DNA of 64,000 bases from Agarophyton chilense. Lineage: Eukaryota > Rhodophyta > Florideophyceae > Gracilariales > Gracilariaceae. Where the stretch lies: contig JARGXX010000080.1 in assembly GCA_030374765.1 (NCBI GenBank), positions 1,302,001 through 1,366,000 on the forward strand, written 5' to 3'. Shown piece by piece: positions 43,411 through 53,953 of this stretch (its first letter is position 1; each line of letters begins with the position of its first letter). Both the position numbers and the translations under genes were made by a program. The notes beneath the pieces are model-generated. The model worked only from the letters and a program-made list of their open reading frames with translations. It was not told the origin of the DNA and made no database searches.

Positions 43411-44361
43411 ATGTGTTGTTCTTTCCTCTCACCGCCCCTTCCAGCCACGCGCCCCCGCTCAACTGCCGCCCCCGGGCGCCGAGCGCCGCCAACCTGTCGT
43501 CGCCCGTCATGGCGCGACATTATCAATCAGCAAGCCAACGAGCTTCGCAAGAATTCGCTAGCCGTTCCACGTCACCTGTGGAACCGTCGTATGCGCCAGA
43601 AGGGAATTTATCGCTCTGTTGAGTATGTAGTGGAGAAACTTTCTCTTGACGGCCGTGAAGTCCCTAGCACTGCTGTGGTACCACCCTCCAGACTTCATCA
43701 AGTCGTTGCCTCCATTCGCCCCCTCAACCCGTTGCTACCGCGTTTTGAGCGCGCGTGGCCCGTGCATGTCGCCCTGGGCGATGCCGTCTTGTGGACGTAC
43801 AAGCAAGATCTTATTCGATCTGCACTTGCAACCATTGCAATGTCAGTGTCATTTGTAGTTGGCGGGCTGCTCGCCCCGTCCGTGCTCGGCATTTACTCCA
43901 TTCCTACCGTCTCCATGGAACCTTCTTTGCACGTTGGCGATGCTCTTTTGGTCGAAAAGCTTTCTCTGCGCGATACGCCTCCGCGAGATGGAGAGATAGT
44001 TTTGTTCACGCCTCCATCCAGACTTCAGAACATTCTCTTGTCATCGGCACAGCGCCAATCATCCTCGCGATTGCCTAGGCGGAATGATCTCTTCGTCAAA
44101 CGTGTCGTTGCAGTGCCTGGCGATGTGATTGAAGTCCGTCTCACTGGCGTATATGTCAATGGCCGCAAAGTGGACGAGATCGTTCCGAACAGCCCTGTTG
44201 TCGAGCCGCGCAGCATTCCGGAAGGCTTCGTCTTTGTTGTAGGTGATAACCCCAATCAAAGTCTTGATTCAAGATACTGGGGTCTTCTTCCAATCGATTG
44301 TGTCGTTGGGCGGCCTGTTGCGCTCATTTTTCCGCCGCAAAGATTGCATATGCCTGTGTAG
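43411..44361 (+). CDS. Type I signal peptidase, plastid (thylakoid processing peptidase) type
   Basis: This serine protease of family S26 removes signal or thylakoid-transfer peptides from exported proteins. The 316-residue protein has a long basic, Pro/Ser/Arg-rich N-terminus resembling a plastid transit peptide. One membrane helix lies at about residues 136-160, just before the catalytic box IPTVSMEPSLHVGD with Ser at 168. Box D/K follows with NDLFVKRVVAVPGD (Lys at 230), then VGDNPNQSLDSRYWGLLP. The Ser-Lys pair, the GDN..S.DSR box and the single N-terminal helix fit Plsp1-type enzymes more than the two-helix bacterial form. A mitochondrial IMP is less likely because of the extra residues between boxes. 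The exact start is uncertain. Confidence 0.9.
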   Translation: MCCSFLSPPLPATRPRSTAAPGRRAPPTCRRPSWRDIINQQANELRKNSLAVPRHLWNRRMRQKGIYRSVEYVVEKLSLDGREVPSTAVVPPSRLHQVVASIRPLNPLLPRFERAWPVHVALGDAVLWTYKQDLIRSALATIAMSVSFVVGGLLAPSVLGIYSIPTVSMEPSLHVGDALLVEKLSLRDTPPRDGEIVLFTPPSRLQNILLSSAQRQSSSRLPRRNDLFVKRVVAVPGDVIEVRLTGVYVNGRKVDEIVPNSPVVEPRSIPEGFVFVVGDNPNQSLDSRYWGLLPIDCVVGRPVALIFPPQRLHMPV

Positions 44362-45267
44362 GAAGCCAGTCTTTTTGTCGTTCGTCTGCTCCTGCATGTC
44401 AATGTAGCTGCGACTGCGCTTTGGTGTGTACATGGTGTACGCGCACCAAAATTTGTAATACCTGTTCTATCTTCTGCTACTGGAACTCGAACGTATAATA
44501 GTTGTTTCAAGACGAACCCTAGTCGTGTGTAGTGTTATACCCAAACTGCCCGATAGTTGTTACCTCAGAGACACGGCGAAAAGAATAAACCTCTCGATGA
44601 ATAAAAACTTCACAGTGTGAAGCTGTACCTCATTGACTAGTAGATTCCCTCAGTTCGTCGCTGACTTGTGTCTACCGACCGTGAATTCATACTGGCGGGA
44701 AGCTCTTGATAGTATTGCACACTTCAGAAGGGCAATCAAGATGCTGTTTAAAAGTCATAATAGAAAACACCCAAAGATTTCATAAGATTTTTGAAAATTC
44801 CCGAAAAACCCTTTCGTGCCGAGTCGAGAGAAAAGATGAAGGTAAGCTTTCACGTCTTACCCAGCACTGGCGCAAATTTCAAGGTCCAAGCCGAGGCCCA
44901 CTGGTTCGGCCTCTGCTTCACACGAAGTGGAGTTGCGTGACTCCAGTGAGCACAAAGCAGTCACCCGCGCCATACAAAGTCGTTTCATTCAGCAAAGCAT
45001 TTGCGTAGTCACTTTCTTCAAAGAGAATAGCATATTTATGTTTTTCTCCCCCACCACATCTGACGTGAAAGGTACGTTAGTCTGTTGCGTACAGGAAAGA
45101 TCTATGCTCGTAGGTAGTAAGCAAAACTGACCCTTGTAGAGATATAGAAATCCGATAGCTACGAGGACCAGCCAAACAATATTCACCCATCTATTACCGT
45201 TCAAAGATTGGTCGGCAGAGAAAGCCATTTTGAGACACAGATCATCAATTCTGAGCCTCGTAGTATC
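44362..45267. other. Region between signal peptidase and DMC1 3' ends
   Basis: About 900 bp lie between two converging genes. There are two AATAAA hexamers at 44584-44589 and 44600-44605, some 220 bp behind the signal peptidase stop, that may serve as its polyadenylation signals. A small minus-strand frame at 44989-45228 is listed separately. Confidence 0.4.
44989..45228 (-). CDS. Small ORF with one membrane helix, unknown
   Basis: This 79-codon frame begins MAFSADQSLNGNRWVNIVWL and has one strong hydrophobic helix at about residues 16-31 (NIVWLVLVAIGFLYLY) followed by a mixed tail. It lies 39 bp behind the DMC1 stop on the same strand. Single-helix microproteins of this size exist in mitochondria, plastids and the ER, but I recognise no family. 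It may be chance or a DMC1 trailer. Confidence 0.25.
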   Translation of the reverse strand: MAFSADQSLNGNRWVNIVWLVLVAIGFLYLYKGQFCLLPTSIDLSCTQQTNVPFTSDVVGEKNINMLFSLKKVTTQMLC

Positions 45268-46532
45268 TTAGTCGGAAGCATCGCAAATCCCTCCTTCTCC
45301 GATAGCAAAAGTAGCTTCCGCCTCTGCGAACATGGGAGAATCAAAGATCTTGCAAATGCGCTGCTCTCCGCGACCCTTACGCAACGCCAACCGAGTCGTA
45401 CTCGCATGGGCCATGACGTGACCTTTGTTATTACAAATAATCATGACAATGGGAAACAAAATCATGTCAGAATCCTCTCAACATGACCTAGTAGCAGTTC
45501 TATCTGTGGAAAAATGATTGAATACACATACCTCCAATTGGTTTCTTATCAGCGGCAAATGCCATGGCATCAGGTGTGCTCATTACTTGGTTCGTAATCC
45601 ACACCGCAACGTTAAACTGCTCTGCAATCTTCGTGAGAGAGCTCATGAACTGGTTCAATCTTTGTTGCCTGGAGGCAAGCTCTCCCCTTCCCGTGAAATC
45701 GACACGAAACAACGCCGTGGCAGAATCGACGACTAACAAGGCAAAACGCTCAGACGCCATTCTCGCGGCGACATGGTCCAACAACTCATACTGGTGCTCT
45801 GAAGTGTATGCGCGTGCCACCAGGATATTGTCAAGGACATCGTCGGAGTTTAAGTCGAATCGAGCACATATTTCTATGATTCGTTCCGGGCGGAAAGTGT
45901 TCTCCGTATCTATGAAAGCCACGCGGCCGTTTCCCCCTCCCATATCATGTGGAAGCTGTGCAGTGACGCAAAGCGTATGAGAAAGCTGAGTTTTTCCGCA
46001 CCGAAATTCGCCTAATGTTTGTAGTAATTGAATGAGTTAGGGACTAGCGCTTGAGGAGAAAACAGCAATTTTCCTTCAGCACTTACCAAAAGCCTCCGTG
46101 ATTGAACTAGACTCGATACCACCGCCAATGATTTCGTTCAAAGCCTGACTTCCGGTACTGACGTTGAACACGTTCAATCGCCTTTGACGAACTTCATTAC
46201 CGGTTATGAATCCCGCACCGATCATCTTTAGGGCGGCGTCGCGAATCTTATCGATTTTAGGCTCGCTGAGACCCTTCACTTCGCATAATGCTTTCTTCGT
46301 GTGCATCAGCACCGAAGCCACTGTGTGATATCCAGCATCTTTCATTCTTTAATGATAGAATGATTGGAGTCAGAAATCGTCGTCGAGAAGGTACAAGAAT
46401 GAGATGGACATACTTCTTGATATCTGCCGCAGCAATTGCGAGTTCGCATAGTTTATCGATTTGTTCAATGCTTGTCGTCTCTTCCTCCTCTACGACGTGC
46501 TCCTCCATCTGAGATGTGGCTGCTCGGCTCAT
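45268..46532 (-). CDS. DMC1: DMC1 meiotic recombinase (four exons)
   Basis: This RecA-family ATPase assembles on single-stranded DNA and carries out strand exchange between homologues in meiosis. I read complement(45268-45422, 45532-46011, 46087-46346, 46414-46532), 337 residues, close to the usual 340. Introns of 109, 75 and 67 bp all have GT...AG ends and keep frame. Signatures: [11 protein letters not shown] in the N-terminal DNA-binding helices, [16 protein letters not shown], Walker [10 protein letters not shown] (usually GEFRTGKT) spanning intron 2, and [39 protein letters not shown] (Walker B) and [17 protein letters not shown] follow. [12 protein letters not shown] and the AYTSEHQ-ELLD string favour DMC1 over RAD51. 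Confidence 0.93.
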
Positions 46533-47674
46533 CGTTGGATTCAGTGAAGTGGCAAACCGAGAGAAGAGACTCTGAATGTCACTCCGGTGATTGTTCAGAA
46601 GGACGAGTATACGGACTTGCTGTTGTTGATATTGTTTTTGTTTTCGATTGATTGAAGTTCAAGGAGAATAAACGCTTTAGAAAACAAGAAGGCTTGATTG
46701 ACATGAGCACTAGATCGGGGAGAACGCGCCATGAATCGAAAGTGTCTATTGGGAATGGGAAATTGGCGAAAGGAAATCTAAAGCTTTTTGGGAAGAAAGT
46801 GAAGCGAAAAGAAAGTGGCCCTCCTACATCCGAAGAGTGGAAAGTATGTCTAAATCGGCTTTCAAAGATTTGGTGGTTGCGAAGGGAACTGGCGACTAAA
46901 GATACTCAATGTGCTCACGAGTGTTGGAGAAGTCGTGAGAACTGATTATTGTAACTACCCTCGTATTGTTAAAACATATTTGGGGTGTACTGCTTTTGCA
47001 TTTGATTTGTCTGGACGGTGAAACGACTCTCGAGCAGGATGACGATCATCGAGCAATGCTCACGCGGACGTGCACGTTGCAGCCGTGAACCATTAGTGGC
47101 TCTTTCACCTAGTGAGTATTAGAATGCTGCGCCATTCGGATTGGTACAGTCTTGGTCTCGTCCAACTGGACTGCTGTGATCCTGTACTGCTTCTGCCGAC
47201 GGAGGTCGTGGTGGGCTCGAATATCAGCGGAAGTTACCCTGGCATTAATAAGCACAAAACTCGAAAGTTAAGCACTTCTAGTTTTTCTGATCTTTCCAAG
47301 CGCTGTATGGTTGCTCGCAATTCGTTTCAACCTTTAACTGTGCTCGACTTTACCACAACGATAACTTTGCAACCTATGTAGATAACAGTACTCCGGCTGT
47401 CCGGGAGGCGGGACTGGGAGGGGGGTGCAACTATCGATTCCATCCACCGACAAACCTGACTCAGCCAACCAGTTCCAATTACTATTTTTCTGTTTTAATT
47501 TGTTTTGTATGTCCAAATGAGCTCAAGGAGACCAACTCGAAAAACGACAAGTCAGCTCCCACTTCTTCCACTGAGCTCCTGCTAGTACGGCATTTTCAGT
47601 ACAAACGAGAAGCAACATCTACATATTTAGGCTAACATACAAAGCGAGCGTCAAAAACTACGATTTCGGCTGCA
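46533..47674. other. Intergenic region upstream of DMC1
   Basis: This is 1.1 kb between divergent DMC1 and the PAP/fibrillin-like gene. One basic 80-codon frame from ATG 46703 (MSTRSGRTRHESKVS) is possible but has no family signature; the rest shows nothing. Confidence 0.4.
46703..46945 (+). CDS. Possible small basic ORF, unknown
   Basis: This 80-codon frame is Lys/Arg-rich (KGNLKLFGKKVKRKESG) with a short Trp-containing segment (SKIWWLRREL) and two late Cys. It starts 171 bp from the divergent DMC1 start. No homology is recognised; coding status is doubtful. Confidence 0.2.
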   Translation: MSTRSGRTRHESKVSIGNGKLAKGNLKLFGKKVKRKESGPPTSEEWKVCLNRLSKIWWLRRELATKDTQCAHECWRSREN

Positions 47675-48379
47675 ATGAGGAATGCATTCATATCACCGAT
47701 ATATACCGTTCGAAGCAATAATCCTCGGCGTCACACGCTGCTTCAAAGAGCCAAATGTCCTATCAGATGCGAGCAAACCGCATCTAAGACAGCCGAAACA
47801 GATGCAATGACAGCCGCTGCAGCGACATTTATTCTCCAAAGAGCCGCCCATGCATACACAAGAGGTGGCATGAAACCGGCACCAGTCGCAGTGGCGCAGG
47901 CTATGTTGGAACTCGAAAAGGCCCAAAAACGGAGAAAGGCCACTATCAATGGAAAAAAGATCCTTGGTCAATGGAGATTGGTTTTTATTGCAAACCCACG
48001 TCGCAAATACAAATGGCTTCGATTTCTGTACTTTCCTCTTCGAGCGCACCAAACGTTCACATCGGAAGAGGAAGGTAGCGAGTTTGATAATGCCGTGCAT
48101 TTTGGCATCGGAAAGTTTCGAGTGACTGGGCCGTTTCGCTGGATTACTGGGAGGAATCGACTCGAGTTTACCGTGAACAGATTTGAGTTTGCTCTTGGAC
48201 CTTTTAAATGGCGGCAGGATAACCGCGGAAAAGAGGACGTTCCTTTTGAAGAAAAGAAGGTCCGGTCTCTTCCTTTCTTTACCTTCTTCCTACTCAGGGA
48301 CAATTTGGCCACGGCCAGAGGGCGAAGTGGTGGTTTGGCTCTATATGCACGGGTACCTCGAGGCGAAGAATTGCACTAA
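47675..48379 (+). CDS. Probable plastid lipid-associated (PAP/fibrillin-like) protein
   Basis: This 234-residue protein has a basic N-terminus of about 45 residues without acids until TAETDAM, fitting a plastid transit peptide. A helical segment follows (about 46-95). The beta-rich core then has the lipocalin-like pattern of this family: GKKILGQWRLVFIANP, FDNAVHFGIGKFRVTGPFRW, NRLEFTVNRFEFALGPFKW and the end LATARGRSGGLALYARV. Family members sit on thylakoids or plastoglobules and bind lipids or quinones. The match rests on pattern only, so another beta-barrel family is possible. Confidence 0.65.
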   Translation: MRNAFISPIYTVRSNNPRRHTLLQRAKCPIRCEQTASKTAETDAMTAAAATFILQRAAHAYTRGGMKPAPVAVAQAMLELEKAQKRRKATINGKKILGQWRLVFIANPRRKYKWLRFLYFPLRAHQTFTSEEEGSEFDNAVHFGIGKFRVTGPFRWITGRNRLEFTVNRFEFALGPFKWRQDNRGKEDVPFEEKKVRSLPFFTFFLLRDNLATARGRSGGLALYARVPRGEELH

Positions 48380-48825
48380 AACACATTCAGTACACTACGC
48401 TAAAATTTTTTCATGGATCATTGATAAACATGAGTGGAATAGAGGTTATAAGAGCTTGATATCAATATGAAAGCTATCCGATATTTCTTGTTTGGCTACC
48501 CACGATACCGAATTTGACCGCCCATCACTGAACTTAAAGGAATGCGGTAAAAATTTTGTGTATAGCCTGGGACATCTATACCGTTGGTGTTTCAATCTTA
48601 ACAAAAGACAAGGAGCGTATGTTTACTTAGTGTTTAGTTGAGATTGTTGGCTGAAAGAAGTTACCATAGGACCATCTGTGCCGGAGCGCTGCACAAGTTT
48701 CAAAATTGGTTTTCGGAATTTACAATGCGTAACAGGAAAGCAAAGCAAATAGTTTGTCGACTTCGGTTGCGTACCATCCATGTCGCATGGACCGGTATGT
48801 CAATGAAGGACCTCGGGCCTCACTG
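48380..48825. other. Gap before the flavoprotein gene
   Basis: This 446-bp stretch contains only short frames and no recognised signal; it should hold the promoter of the next gene. Confidence 0.4.
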
Positions 48826-50383
48826 ATGAATGGAGACAAATTGCTAGAGCAACTTTCTGGTGAAGCCCAAGTATGAACTTCAGACTATGAAACTGTTTGT
48901 TACCGACAATTAACACGCGTATGAATTTGTGTTTCAGTGGCGCAGGATCTAATTACCAACATGCCAACGCCGATGAAACCAACTATCTTAGTGGTTGGTG
49001 GGGGATTCGCGGGAAGATCCGCAATACGCACGCTTGATGATCATGGAGATGAGTTTCGGGTTGTTCATGTCGATGAAAAGCCATTTTTCGAGTTCACGCC
49101 TTCTATATTGCGATGTATCGTCCAGCCGGCACACCTCCATAACATCACATTTCCCCACGACGATAGTGACGAAAGAATATTTGCTGTCGGACGAGTAACT
49201 CTAATCACCCCGTCAGAAGCTACAATCAAGAGACATGACGGTAATCGTATCACATATATCTCTGTTCCTTTTGATTACTGCATATGGGCTACAGGAGTGT
49301 CTTTTACTCAACCCATTCATTCTGGTCACACGTACGATGAAGTATGTACAATTCAGAAACGCCATTTTGAGCTAGAGCGATACCGCTTGAAGTGCACCGC
49401 AGGTGACGAGTATGTAATAAGTTTCTTCGAGAGGACGAGTTGTTCTTCAAGCAATATTTATTATCTGAACTTTGGCCTCTGACAGTTTATTTTTTCCCCT
49501 TCTATTCTCACCAAACAGAATCCTCGTTGTTGGAGGGGGGCTGGTAGGAGTGGAGCTATGTGCTGAGCTCACATCTCTCTTGGAAACGCAAAAGAAAACT
49601 CGGATAACATTAGCATGTTCCCCAAGAGGGCTTTTACCTCGCCTTCCTGAGAGAGCGGGTAAGTTCGCCGAAAAGTGGCTCTCTAAGCGTGGCGTGAAAA
49701 CTGTCTACGCCCGAGTCAGACCCGACGTGGTCGACGACGGTGGTATCTTACGATATGTCTCAGACTCAGATCCATCGCTCGTATTACGCGCAGATGTTGT
49801 TTTCAACTGCTGCGGTGCGAAATCAAATGGCGCAGCAGAGGCTCTGGTGGCAGGTGGCGTTATAGAAGCGAAGTTCGTTCGTGCGGACGGCTCAATATCA
49901 GTCCAAAGCACCTTGCAAGTGTGGGATGTTCCACACTTTTTTGTCGCAGGAGATGCGAGCTATATAAATGGTGAATTTGATATGGAAGGTTTAGGATGCG
50001 AGAAGACGGCATATGCCGCTGAAGAATCCGGGAAGTTGGCAGCCCTCAACGTGATGAGAACGATGCGCGGGGAACGGCTGGTATCGCGGATGTCAACAAG
50101 GATGAAGCGATACCCAATCAACGCCTTTCCGTTCGGAAAGTTTCCTCGTTTGTTCGTTGTCAGTCTTTACAAATACGATGGGATTCTTTGCTTGGGTCCG
50201 CTTGTTGTTTGTGGGAAGCTTCCAGCTCTTTTCAAGGCTATCATAGAGTTCCTCGGTGTTCGGTCCGCACGAATCAATGGGGTTTGGTCTTTCATCTTTC
50301 GATATTTGGAATACATAGCATATGTCGTTGTCGGTTTGCTTCAACTTTTTCCCAAGTCTTCGAGTCGCCCTGCGGTGGATTAA
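48826..50383 (+). CDS. FSP1/AIFM2- or NDH-2-like FAD oxidoreductase (two or three exons)
   Basis: This single-domain flavoprotein has two nucleotide-binding folds; relatives pass electrons from NAD(P)H to quinones on membranes. The second and third exons are firm (48938-49409 and 49519-50383; intron of 109 bp, GTATGT...ACAG). FAD-site ILVVGGGFAGRSA lies near the start, NAD-site ILVVGGGLVGVEL at the second splice, and FFVAGDASY closes the FAD fold. A hydrophobic C-terminal helix (YLEYIAYVVVGLLQLF) may anchor it. Coding begins either at ATG 48961 (MPTPMKPTILVV) or, as I prefer, at ATG 48826 through a 34-nt exon (48826-48859) joined by a 77-bp intron to TTTCAG/T at 48937. The latter gives 456 residues. 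Confidence 0.82.
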
Positions 50384-51263
50384 GAAGCGCCCAGAAACTT
50401 TCTGCTGACAAACCCACAACGGATTCCGTTTACGCATTGTACCAACCCACCTTAGAAATAATGTGCTGACGAGATATACATGCAAATTGTTTTACAAAGG
50501 GAACAAAAGGTATACCCCTGCGCGCCCTCAACACCGTTATTGTGGTTCTTTCTTCTGAACGTGGCCATGCGATTTGACAGAACCGAAAATCGGGAAAACT
50601 ATTGCGAACCTAGTAGAAACCATCTCATGAAGCTCTCGGATCGTCTGTTTCTGACTCGTTGGAACAAAAAGATCCATTTCACTACTTTCGAGTACCGCAA
50701 CTATGACACTGTAAAAGAACAAGGAAGATGACAAGAACGCTTTTGATCCGGGAGATGCATATAACACATAAACAGGAACACGTACATTGGGGGAATGAAC
50801 AAGAATTTCTCTTGGGTCTGCACGTTCGAAATGAAACTGAGGCAAATGCCACGGCATAACAGTCACAACCCGACTCGAGCAATTACAGTTGAAGTAGTCG
50901 ATTACGTTTGTCTCCTTGGTAGTTAAAGATTTTCGGTAAACAATAGTGGTCTTGCGCACGGCCTCCATTGATGTATCACAATCACAGTACTTTCAAAGGT
51001 AATGGAGATTACACGCTGCCTGATGCCACCAAGAGCGGAGGCTTACAAGTTTTCACGTAGTAATAGGAAAGAGAATTACAAATATGTCCACAAACACGTC
51101 CCAAGGCACCTCCGGTATTTGCAAACTTGAGTCGTTTCCTTGGATTAACATTAAGAGAACAAGTCAACAGCTCTAAGGGTCAGATTCCTTCCCGTTTCCA
51201 CATTTCGAGCAGACACTAGCGACACCCAATCGCATGAGATGCATGCATGGACGGAAGAAATCG
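50384..51263. other. Region between converging flavoprotein and transporter genes
   Basis: About 880 bp without a supported gene. A 143-codon minus-strand frame (50537-50968) has no recognised domain and irregular composition; I treat it as chance. Confidence 0.4.
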
Positions 51264-52505
51264 TTATAATAGCTTAAAGGACCTCAAAAGCCAATCCAGT
51301 GCCCAACCAGCAAAGCTACCGACAAAAATTCCCGAGATTAACATGGCAAACATTAGCTTACCAACAGTATCGAGTCGATTATCAGAAGTCATGCTAGGAG
51401 CGTTTACGAAGGCCATGTTCATGATAAAGCCGTTGAGAAACCCATGAAAAAAGACGGTACCATACGCGAACATCAAGGTGACTGGCAATCCATTAATCCA
51501 TTGCAGTACGTGAAAGGGAAGCACAATCAATCTTGCACAGCTCATCCAGGTCAGCGCTTGCGGATAGTACAAAACAAGCTCTCGAGACCAAAGTAATCGT
51601 CCAGCAGTATCTCCAAAAGCTAGGGAGGCGACTGCAATGAGTGGAAACCATGATCCCACGTTGTCGTTCCGAAGTTGTGCTGGTACCTGAGTGAGAATGC
51701 CGGGGAAAAGCATCATCGTTCCGAAGAAACAAAGAAACAGGCATGTAGCGGGCTCCGCAATATCATGGAGCGTATCGTAAGCTGAAGTAAGTTGAGTAGC
51801 AGACGTCTTTGGAACTGCTTCATATTCCCGCGTCTTGGTCAAGTTGTGAAACACAACAAGACATGCGATACTAAGAAAGGTGCACACAACAAAGAATAAT
51901 CGAACCCCAGTTTTCATTGACTCGGCACTATCTTCGCCGCCCATCGCGAGCCGAGTTAAAATGCGCAAGGTGACTATGACGGCACTCGCGGCACCGCAGC
52001 CCGCGTTGAAGGCGGTGGTTGCCACGCCTCCCGGGAAATAATTCATTGCCCCAAAGAGCAAACTCTGCAACAAACCGCCGCAAAGCCCCATGAAAACGAC
52101 GACAACGGACGTCGCTGCCACGCTGTGTGCAACACATGGGAGGATGGTTGTGATAGCTGCCAGCCAACCGAAACACACGAGAATGGAAACTGTGGTTTGA
52201 AAGGCCAACCCTGTGAGCGGAAGAAGTCCAGAAACCAACAGGGGTGCCGAGTAAGAATTAGTAATGTATTGAGCTATAGGAATATCCTTGTGAACCGTCG
52301 CGTAGTAGTCTAAGGATGAAATCATCGCATTCCATGGTAAGAGAACACCCAATCCAAGTATAAAAAAGGTGGCAAAGAACTGTTGTGAGGAGACTTGAGG
52401 GTTCGGAAACTCGGGCTTAGAGTACAAGGGAATTTGAACCTCTGAGTCTTCGTTGGCGTCCATGTTTCTTTGTACAGTCAAGCGCTCGCTATGTTCCAAA
52501 GCCAA
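51264..52505 (-). CDS. Equilibrative nucleoside transporter (SLC29/ENT family)
   Basis: This 413-residue polytopic membrane protein carries nucleosides or nucleobases down their gradient across the plasma or vacuolar membrane. After a polar N-terminus of about 40 residues, the first helix carries the ENT hallmark LGLGVLLPWNAMISSLDYY. A helix with GLCGGLLQSLLFGAMNYF (about residue 140) and a charged loop with TREYEAVPK between helices 6 and 7 (about 230) follow. Helix 8 carries FGDTAGRLLW, matching the family pattern of an Asp and Arg there. About eleven helices can be counted, as expected. No intron is seen. Confidence 0.92.
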   Translation of the reverse strand: MALEHSERLTVQRNMDANEDSEVQIPLYSKPEFPNPQVSSQQFFATFFILGLGVLLPWNAMISSLDYYATVHKDIPIAQYITNSYSAPLLVSGLLPLTGLAFQTTVSILVCFGWLAAITTILPCVAHSVAATSVVVVFMGLCGGLLQSLLFGAMNYFPGGVATTAFNAGCGAASAVIVTLRILTRLAMGGEDSAESMKTGVRLFFVVCTFLSIACLVVFHNLTKTREYEAVPKTSATQLTSAYDTLHDIAEPATCLFLCFFGTMMLFPGILTQVPAQLRNDNVGSWFPLIAVASLAFGDTAGRLLWSRELVLYYPQALTWMSCARLIVLPFHVLQWINGLPVTLMFAYGTVFFHGFLNGFIMNMAFVNAPSMTSDNRLDTVGKLMFAMLISGIFVGSFAGWALDWLLRSFKLL

Positions 52506-53509
52506 AACGCTCGCCCTCTTCCAAAACCGCCGGGATACTTGGGTTCTTTGCTCTCACGAGTTATTCATCGTGAATCGCTCCGGAACGCGCAATTTCAATG
52601 TGGCATTCTAACCAAGCCATTGGTTGACTCCGCTGACGCCACCCGTAATCGTCAGCGAACGGAAATGGGCAATGGGAAATTCCCTCTTTTGAGTTGCCCC
52701 TGCAAATCGTCGGTGAAGTTGGACCGAACATTGGCTGGCTCTCTCTCCACGGCAAAAGGCCAAAATACACGACGTCTGGTATGTATGATATAGACTAGAT
52801 GTAGACCAATTAAAATTCTGGCCGCATTTCAGATACCGTCCAATGCACCGTGGCCCCCAACTCGGAGTGCGCTCTCTGAGCTCGCATGGCAGCAAGCCGG
52901 CCGCAACTCGAGCTCTTTCTCCCCAAATCACCTCGCGCCAAGTCCTCGCCATGTAGCTAAGAAAAATGGCGCGACATTTGAACCTGAGAAAGGGTCGTTG
53001 AACCTGAGAAGGGGTTGTGCGACTAGATGGTGGAGCAGACATCCGTCCCTCTCAGGTTCAGGTCTCTGCTTTCATGACTATAACTATAACACACGTCTTG
53101 TGCGTGCAGCAAAAATCGCTCTGCCGCCGTATCACGTCGCAGAGAGAGCAAATGTTAGGAATTTTGTAAGTGTTAATACTCATAATAATACTGAAGGGGC
53201 TTTTATATTATTTTACTTACGTTGAACAATTTCTATGATTTCTATTGCTCTGACCTGCGCGTTTTGTATCTCAGATTGGGACAGTAGATTCATGGTTTGA
53301 GATTGAGAGCCATGAACGGCAGTAGTTTAAGACTGTGGAGCACCATGTCGTTGCGTTTTGGTAGCCAATCTCTCGGTGAAGCTCTTCTTTCGTTTTGAAG
53401 ACCTCACAGATGACTCGAGTGGTGGTAGCATTTTGGAGAAGTCTATTTGGTCAACCGATGAGGAATCGTAGTGGTTGGTCCCTGCCGAATTGGTTAGACT
53501 CTCAGGTTC
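52506..53509. other. Region between the transporter gene and the MULE remnant
   Basis: About 1 kb without a supported gene. It contains the repeated TTGAACCTGAGAA hairpin listed separately. The outer border of the MULE remnant probably lies here but no terminal repeat could be recognised. Confidence 0.4.
52977..53063. repeat. Tandem plus inverted repeat around TTGAACCTGAGAA
   Basis: TTGAACCTGAGAAAGGGTCG and TTGAACCTGAGAAGGGGTTG stand in tandem (about 52977-53017). An inverse copy CCTCTCAGGTTCAG follows at about 53047-53061. The three together can fold into a hairpin with a loop of about 35 bases. Confidence 0.5.
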
Positions 53510-53953
53510 TTAATTGGTAATTAGGGACAGTGAAGGAATAAAACCATCGGAAATCATTTTCTTCACTGTTTTGAGGAGCCTATGTACTCTCTGAAGTACA
53601 ACATTGCCCATGTTTGAAGCCAGGCAATGTATATGGTTGTACATGGCCTTTCCATTTGAATAACGGCCGTAGTTTCGAAGCTCTACATCCGACTTTCCGG
53701 TTACCAGATCACTTATTTCTTCATTGTTGTCTTCCATCCCACCAATGGGCAAGAACATCGACTTTGACGCATCTGCATCAATCACACCTGCAGTTTGACG
53801 AATGTTGGACACTCTCGAAATGTTCCACTCCTCGGAGTTTCTCTTCTAGTACGTATCAAACAATTTGTCGATTGCAATGTACTCCGAGAGTACTACCTTA
53901 AACCGCGGCTGACGTAGAACCTCTTCCCCATACACCATCGCGCCCCGAACTAC
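53510..53953 (-). pseudogene. C-terminal end of a MULE-type transposase, cut off by element 3
   Basis: Reading leftward from the Ty3 insertion, the frame continues from the SWIM finger with GAMVYGEEVLRQPRFKV and then, after one in-frame TAG at 53846, runs to a stop at 53510 (ending FIPSLSLITN). The reading frame, the strand and the shared target duplication ACTAC connect it to the part at 61897-63804. The helix-like VLQRVHRLLKTVKKMI fits a transposase tail. Confidence 0.65.

Noticed and set aside
44880-44925. GC-rich hairpin GCCGAGGCC...GGCCTC
   Set aside because: Too short and isolated to call an RNA gene or terminator.
47258-47285. 5S rRNA-like core (ACTCGAAAGTTAAGCAC)
   Set aside because: The short likeness to the internal 5S motif is not extended by the flanks, and no 5S helix I or loop E sequence is seen.
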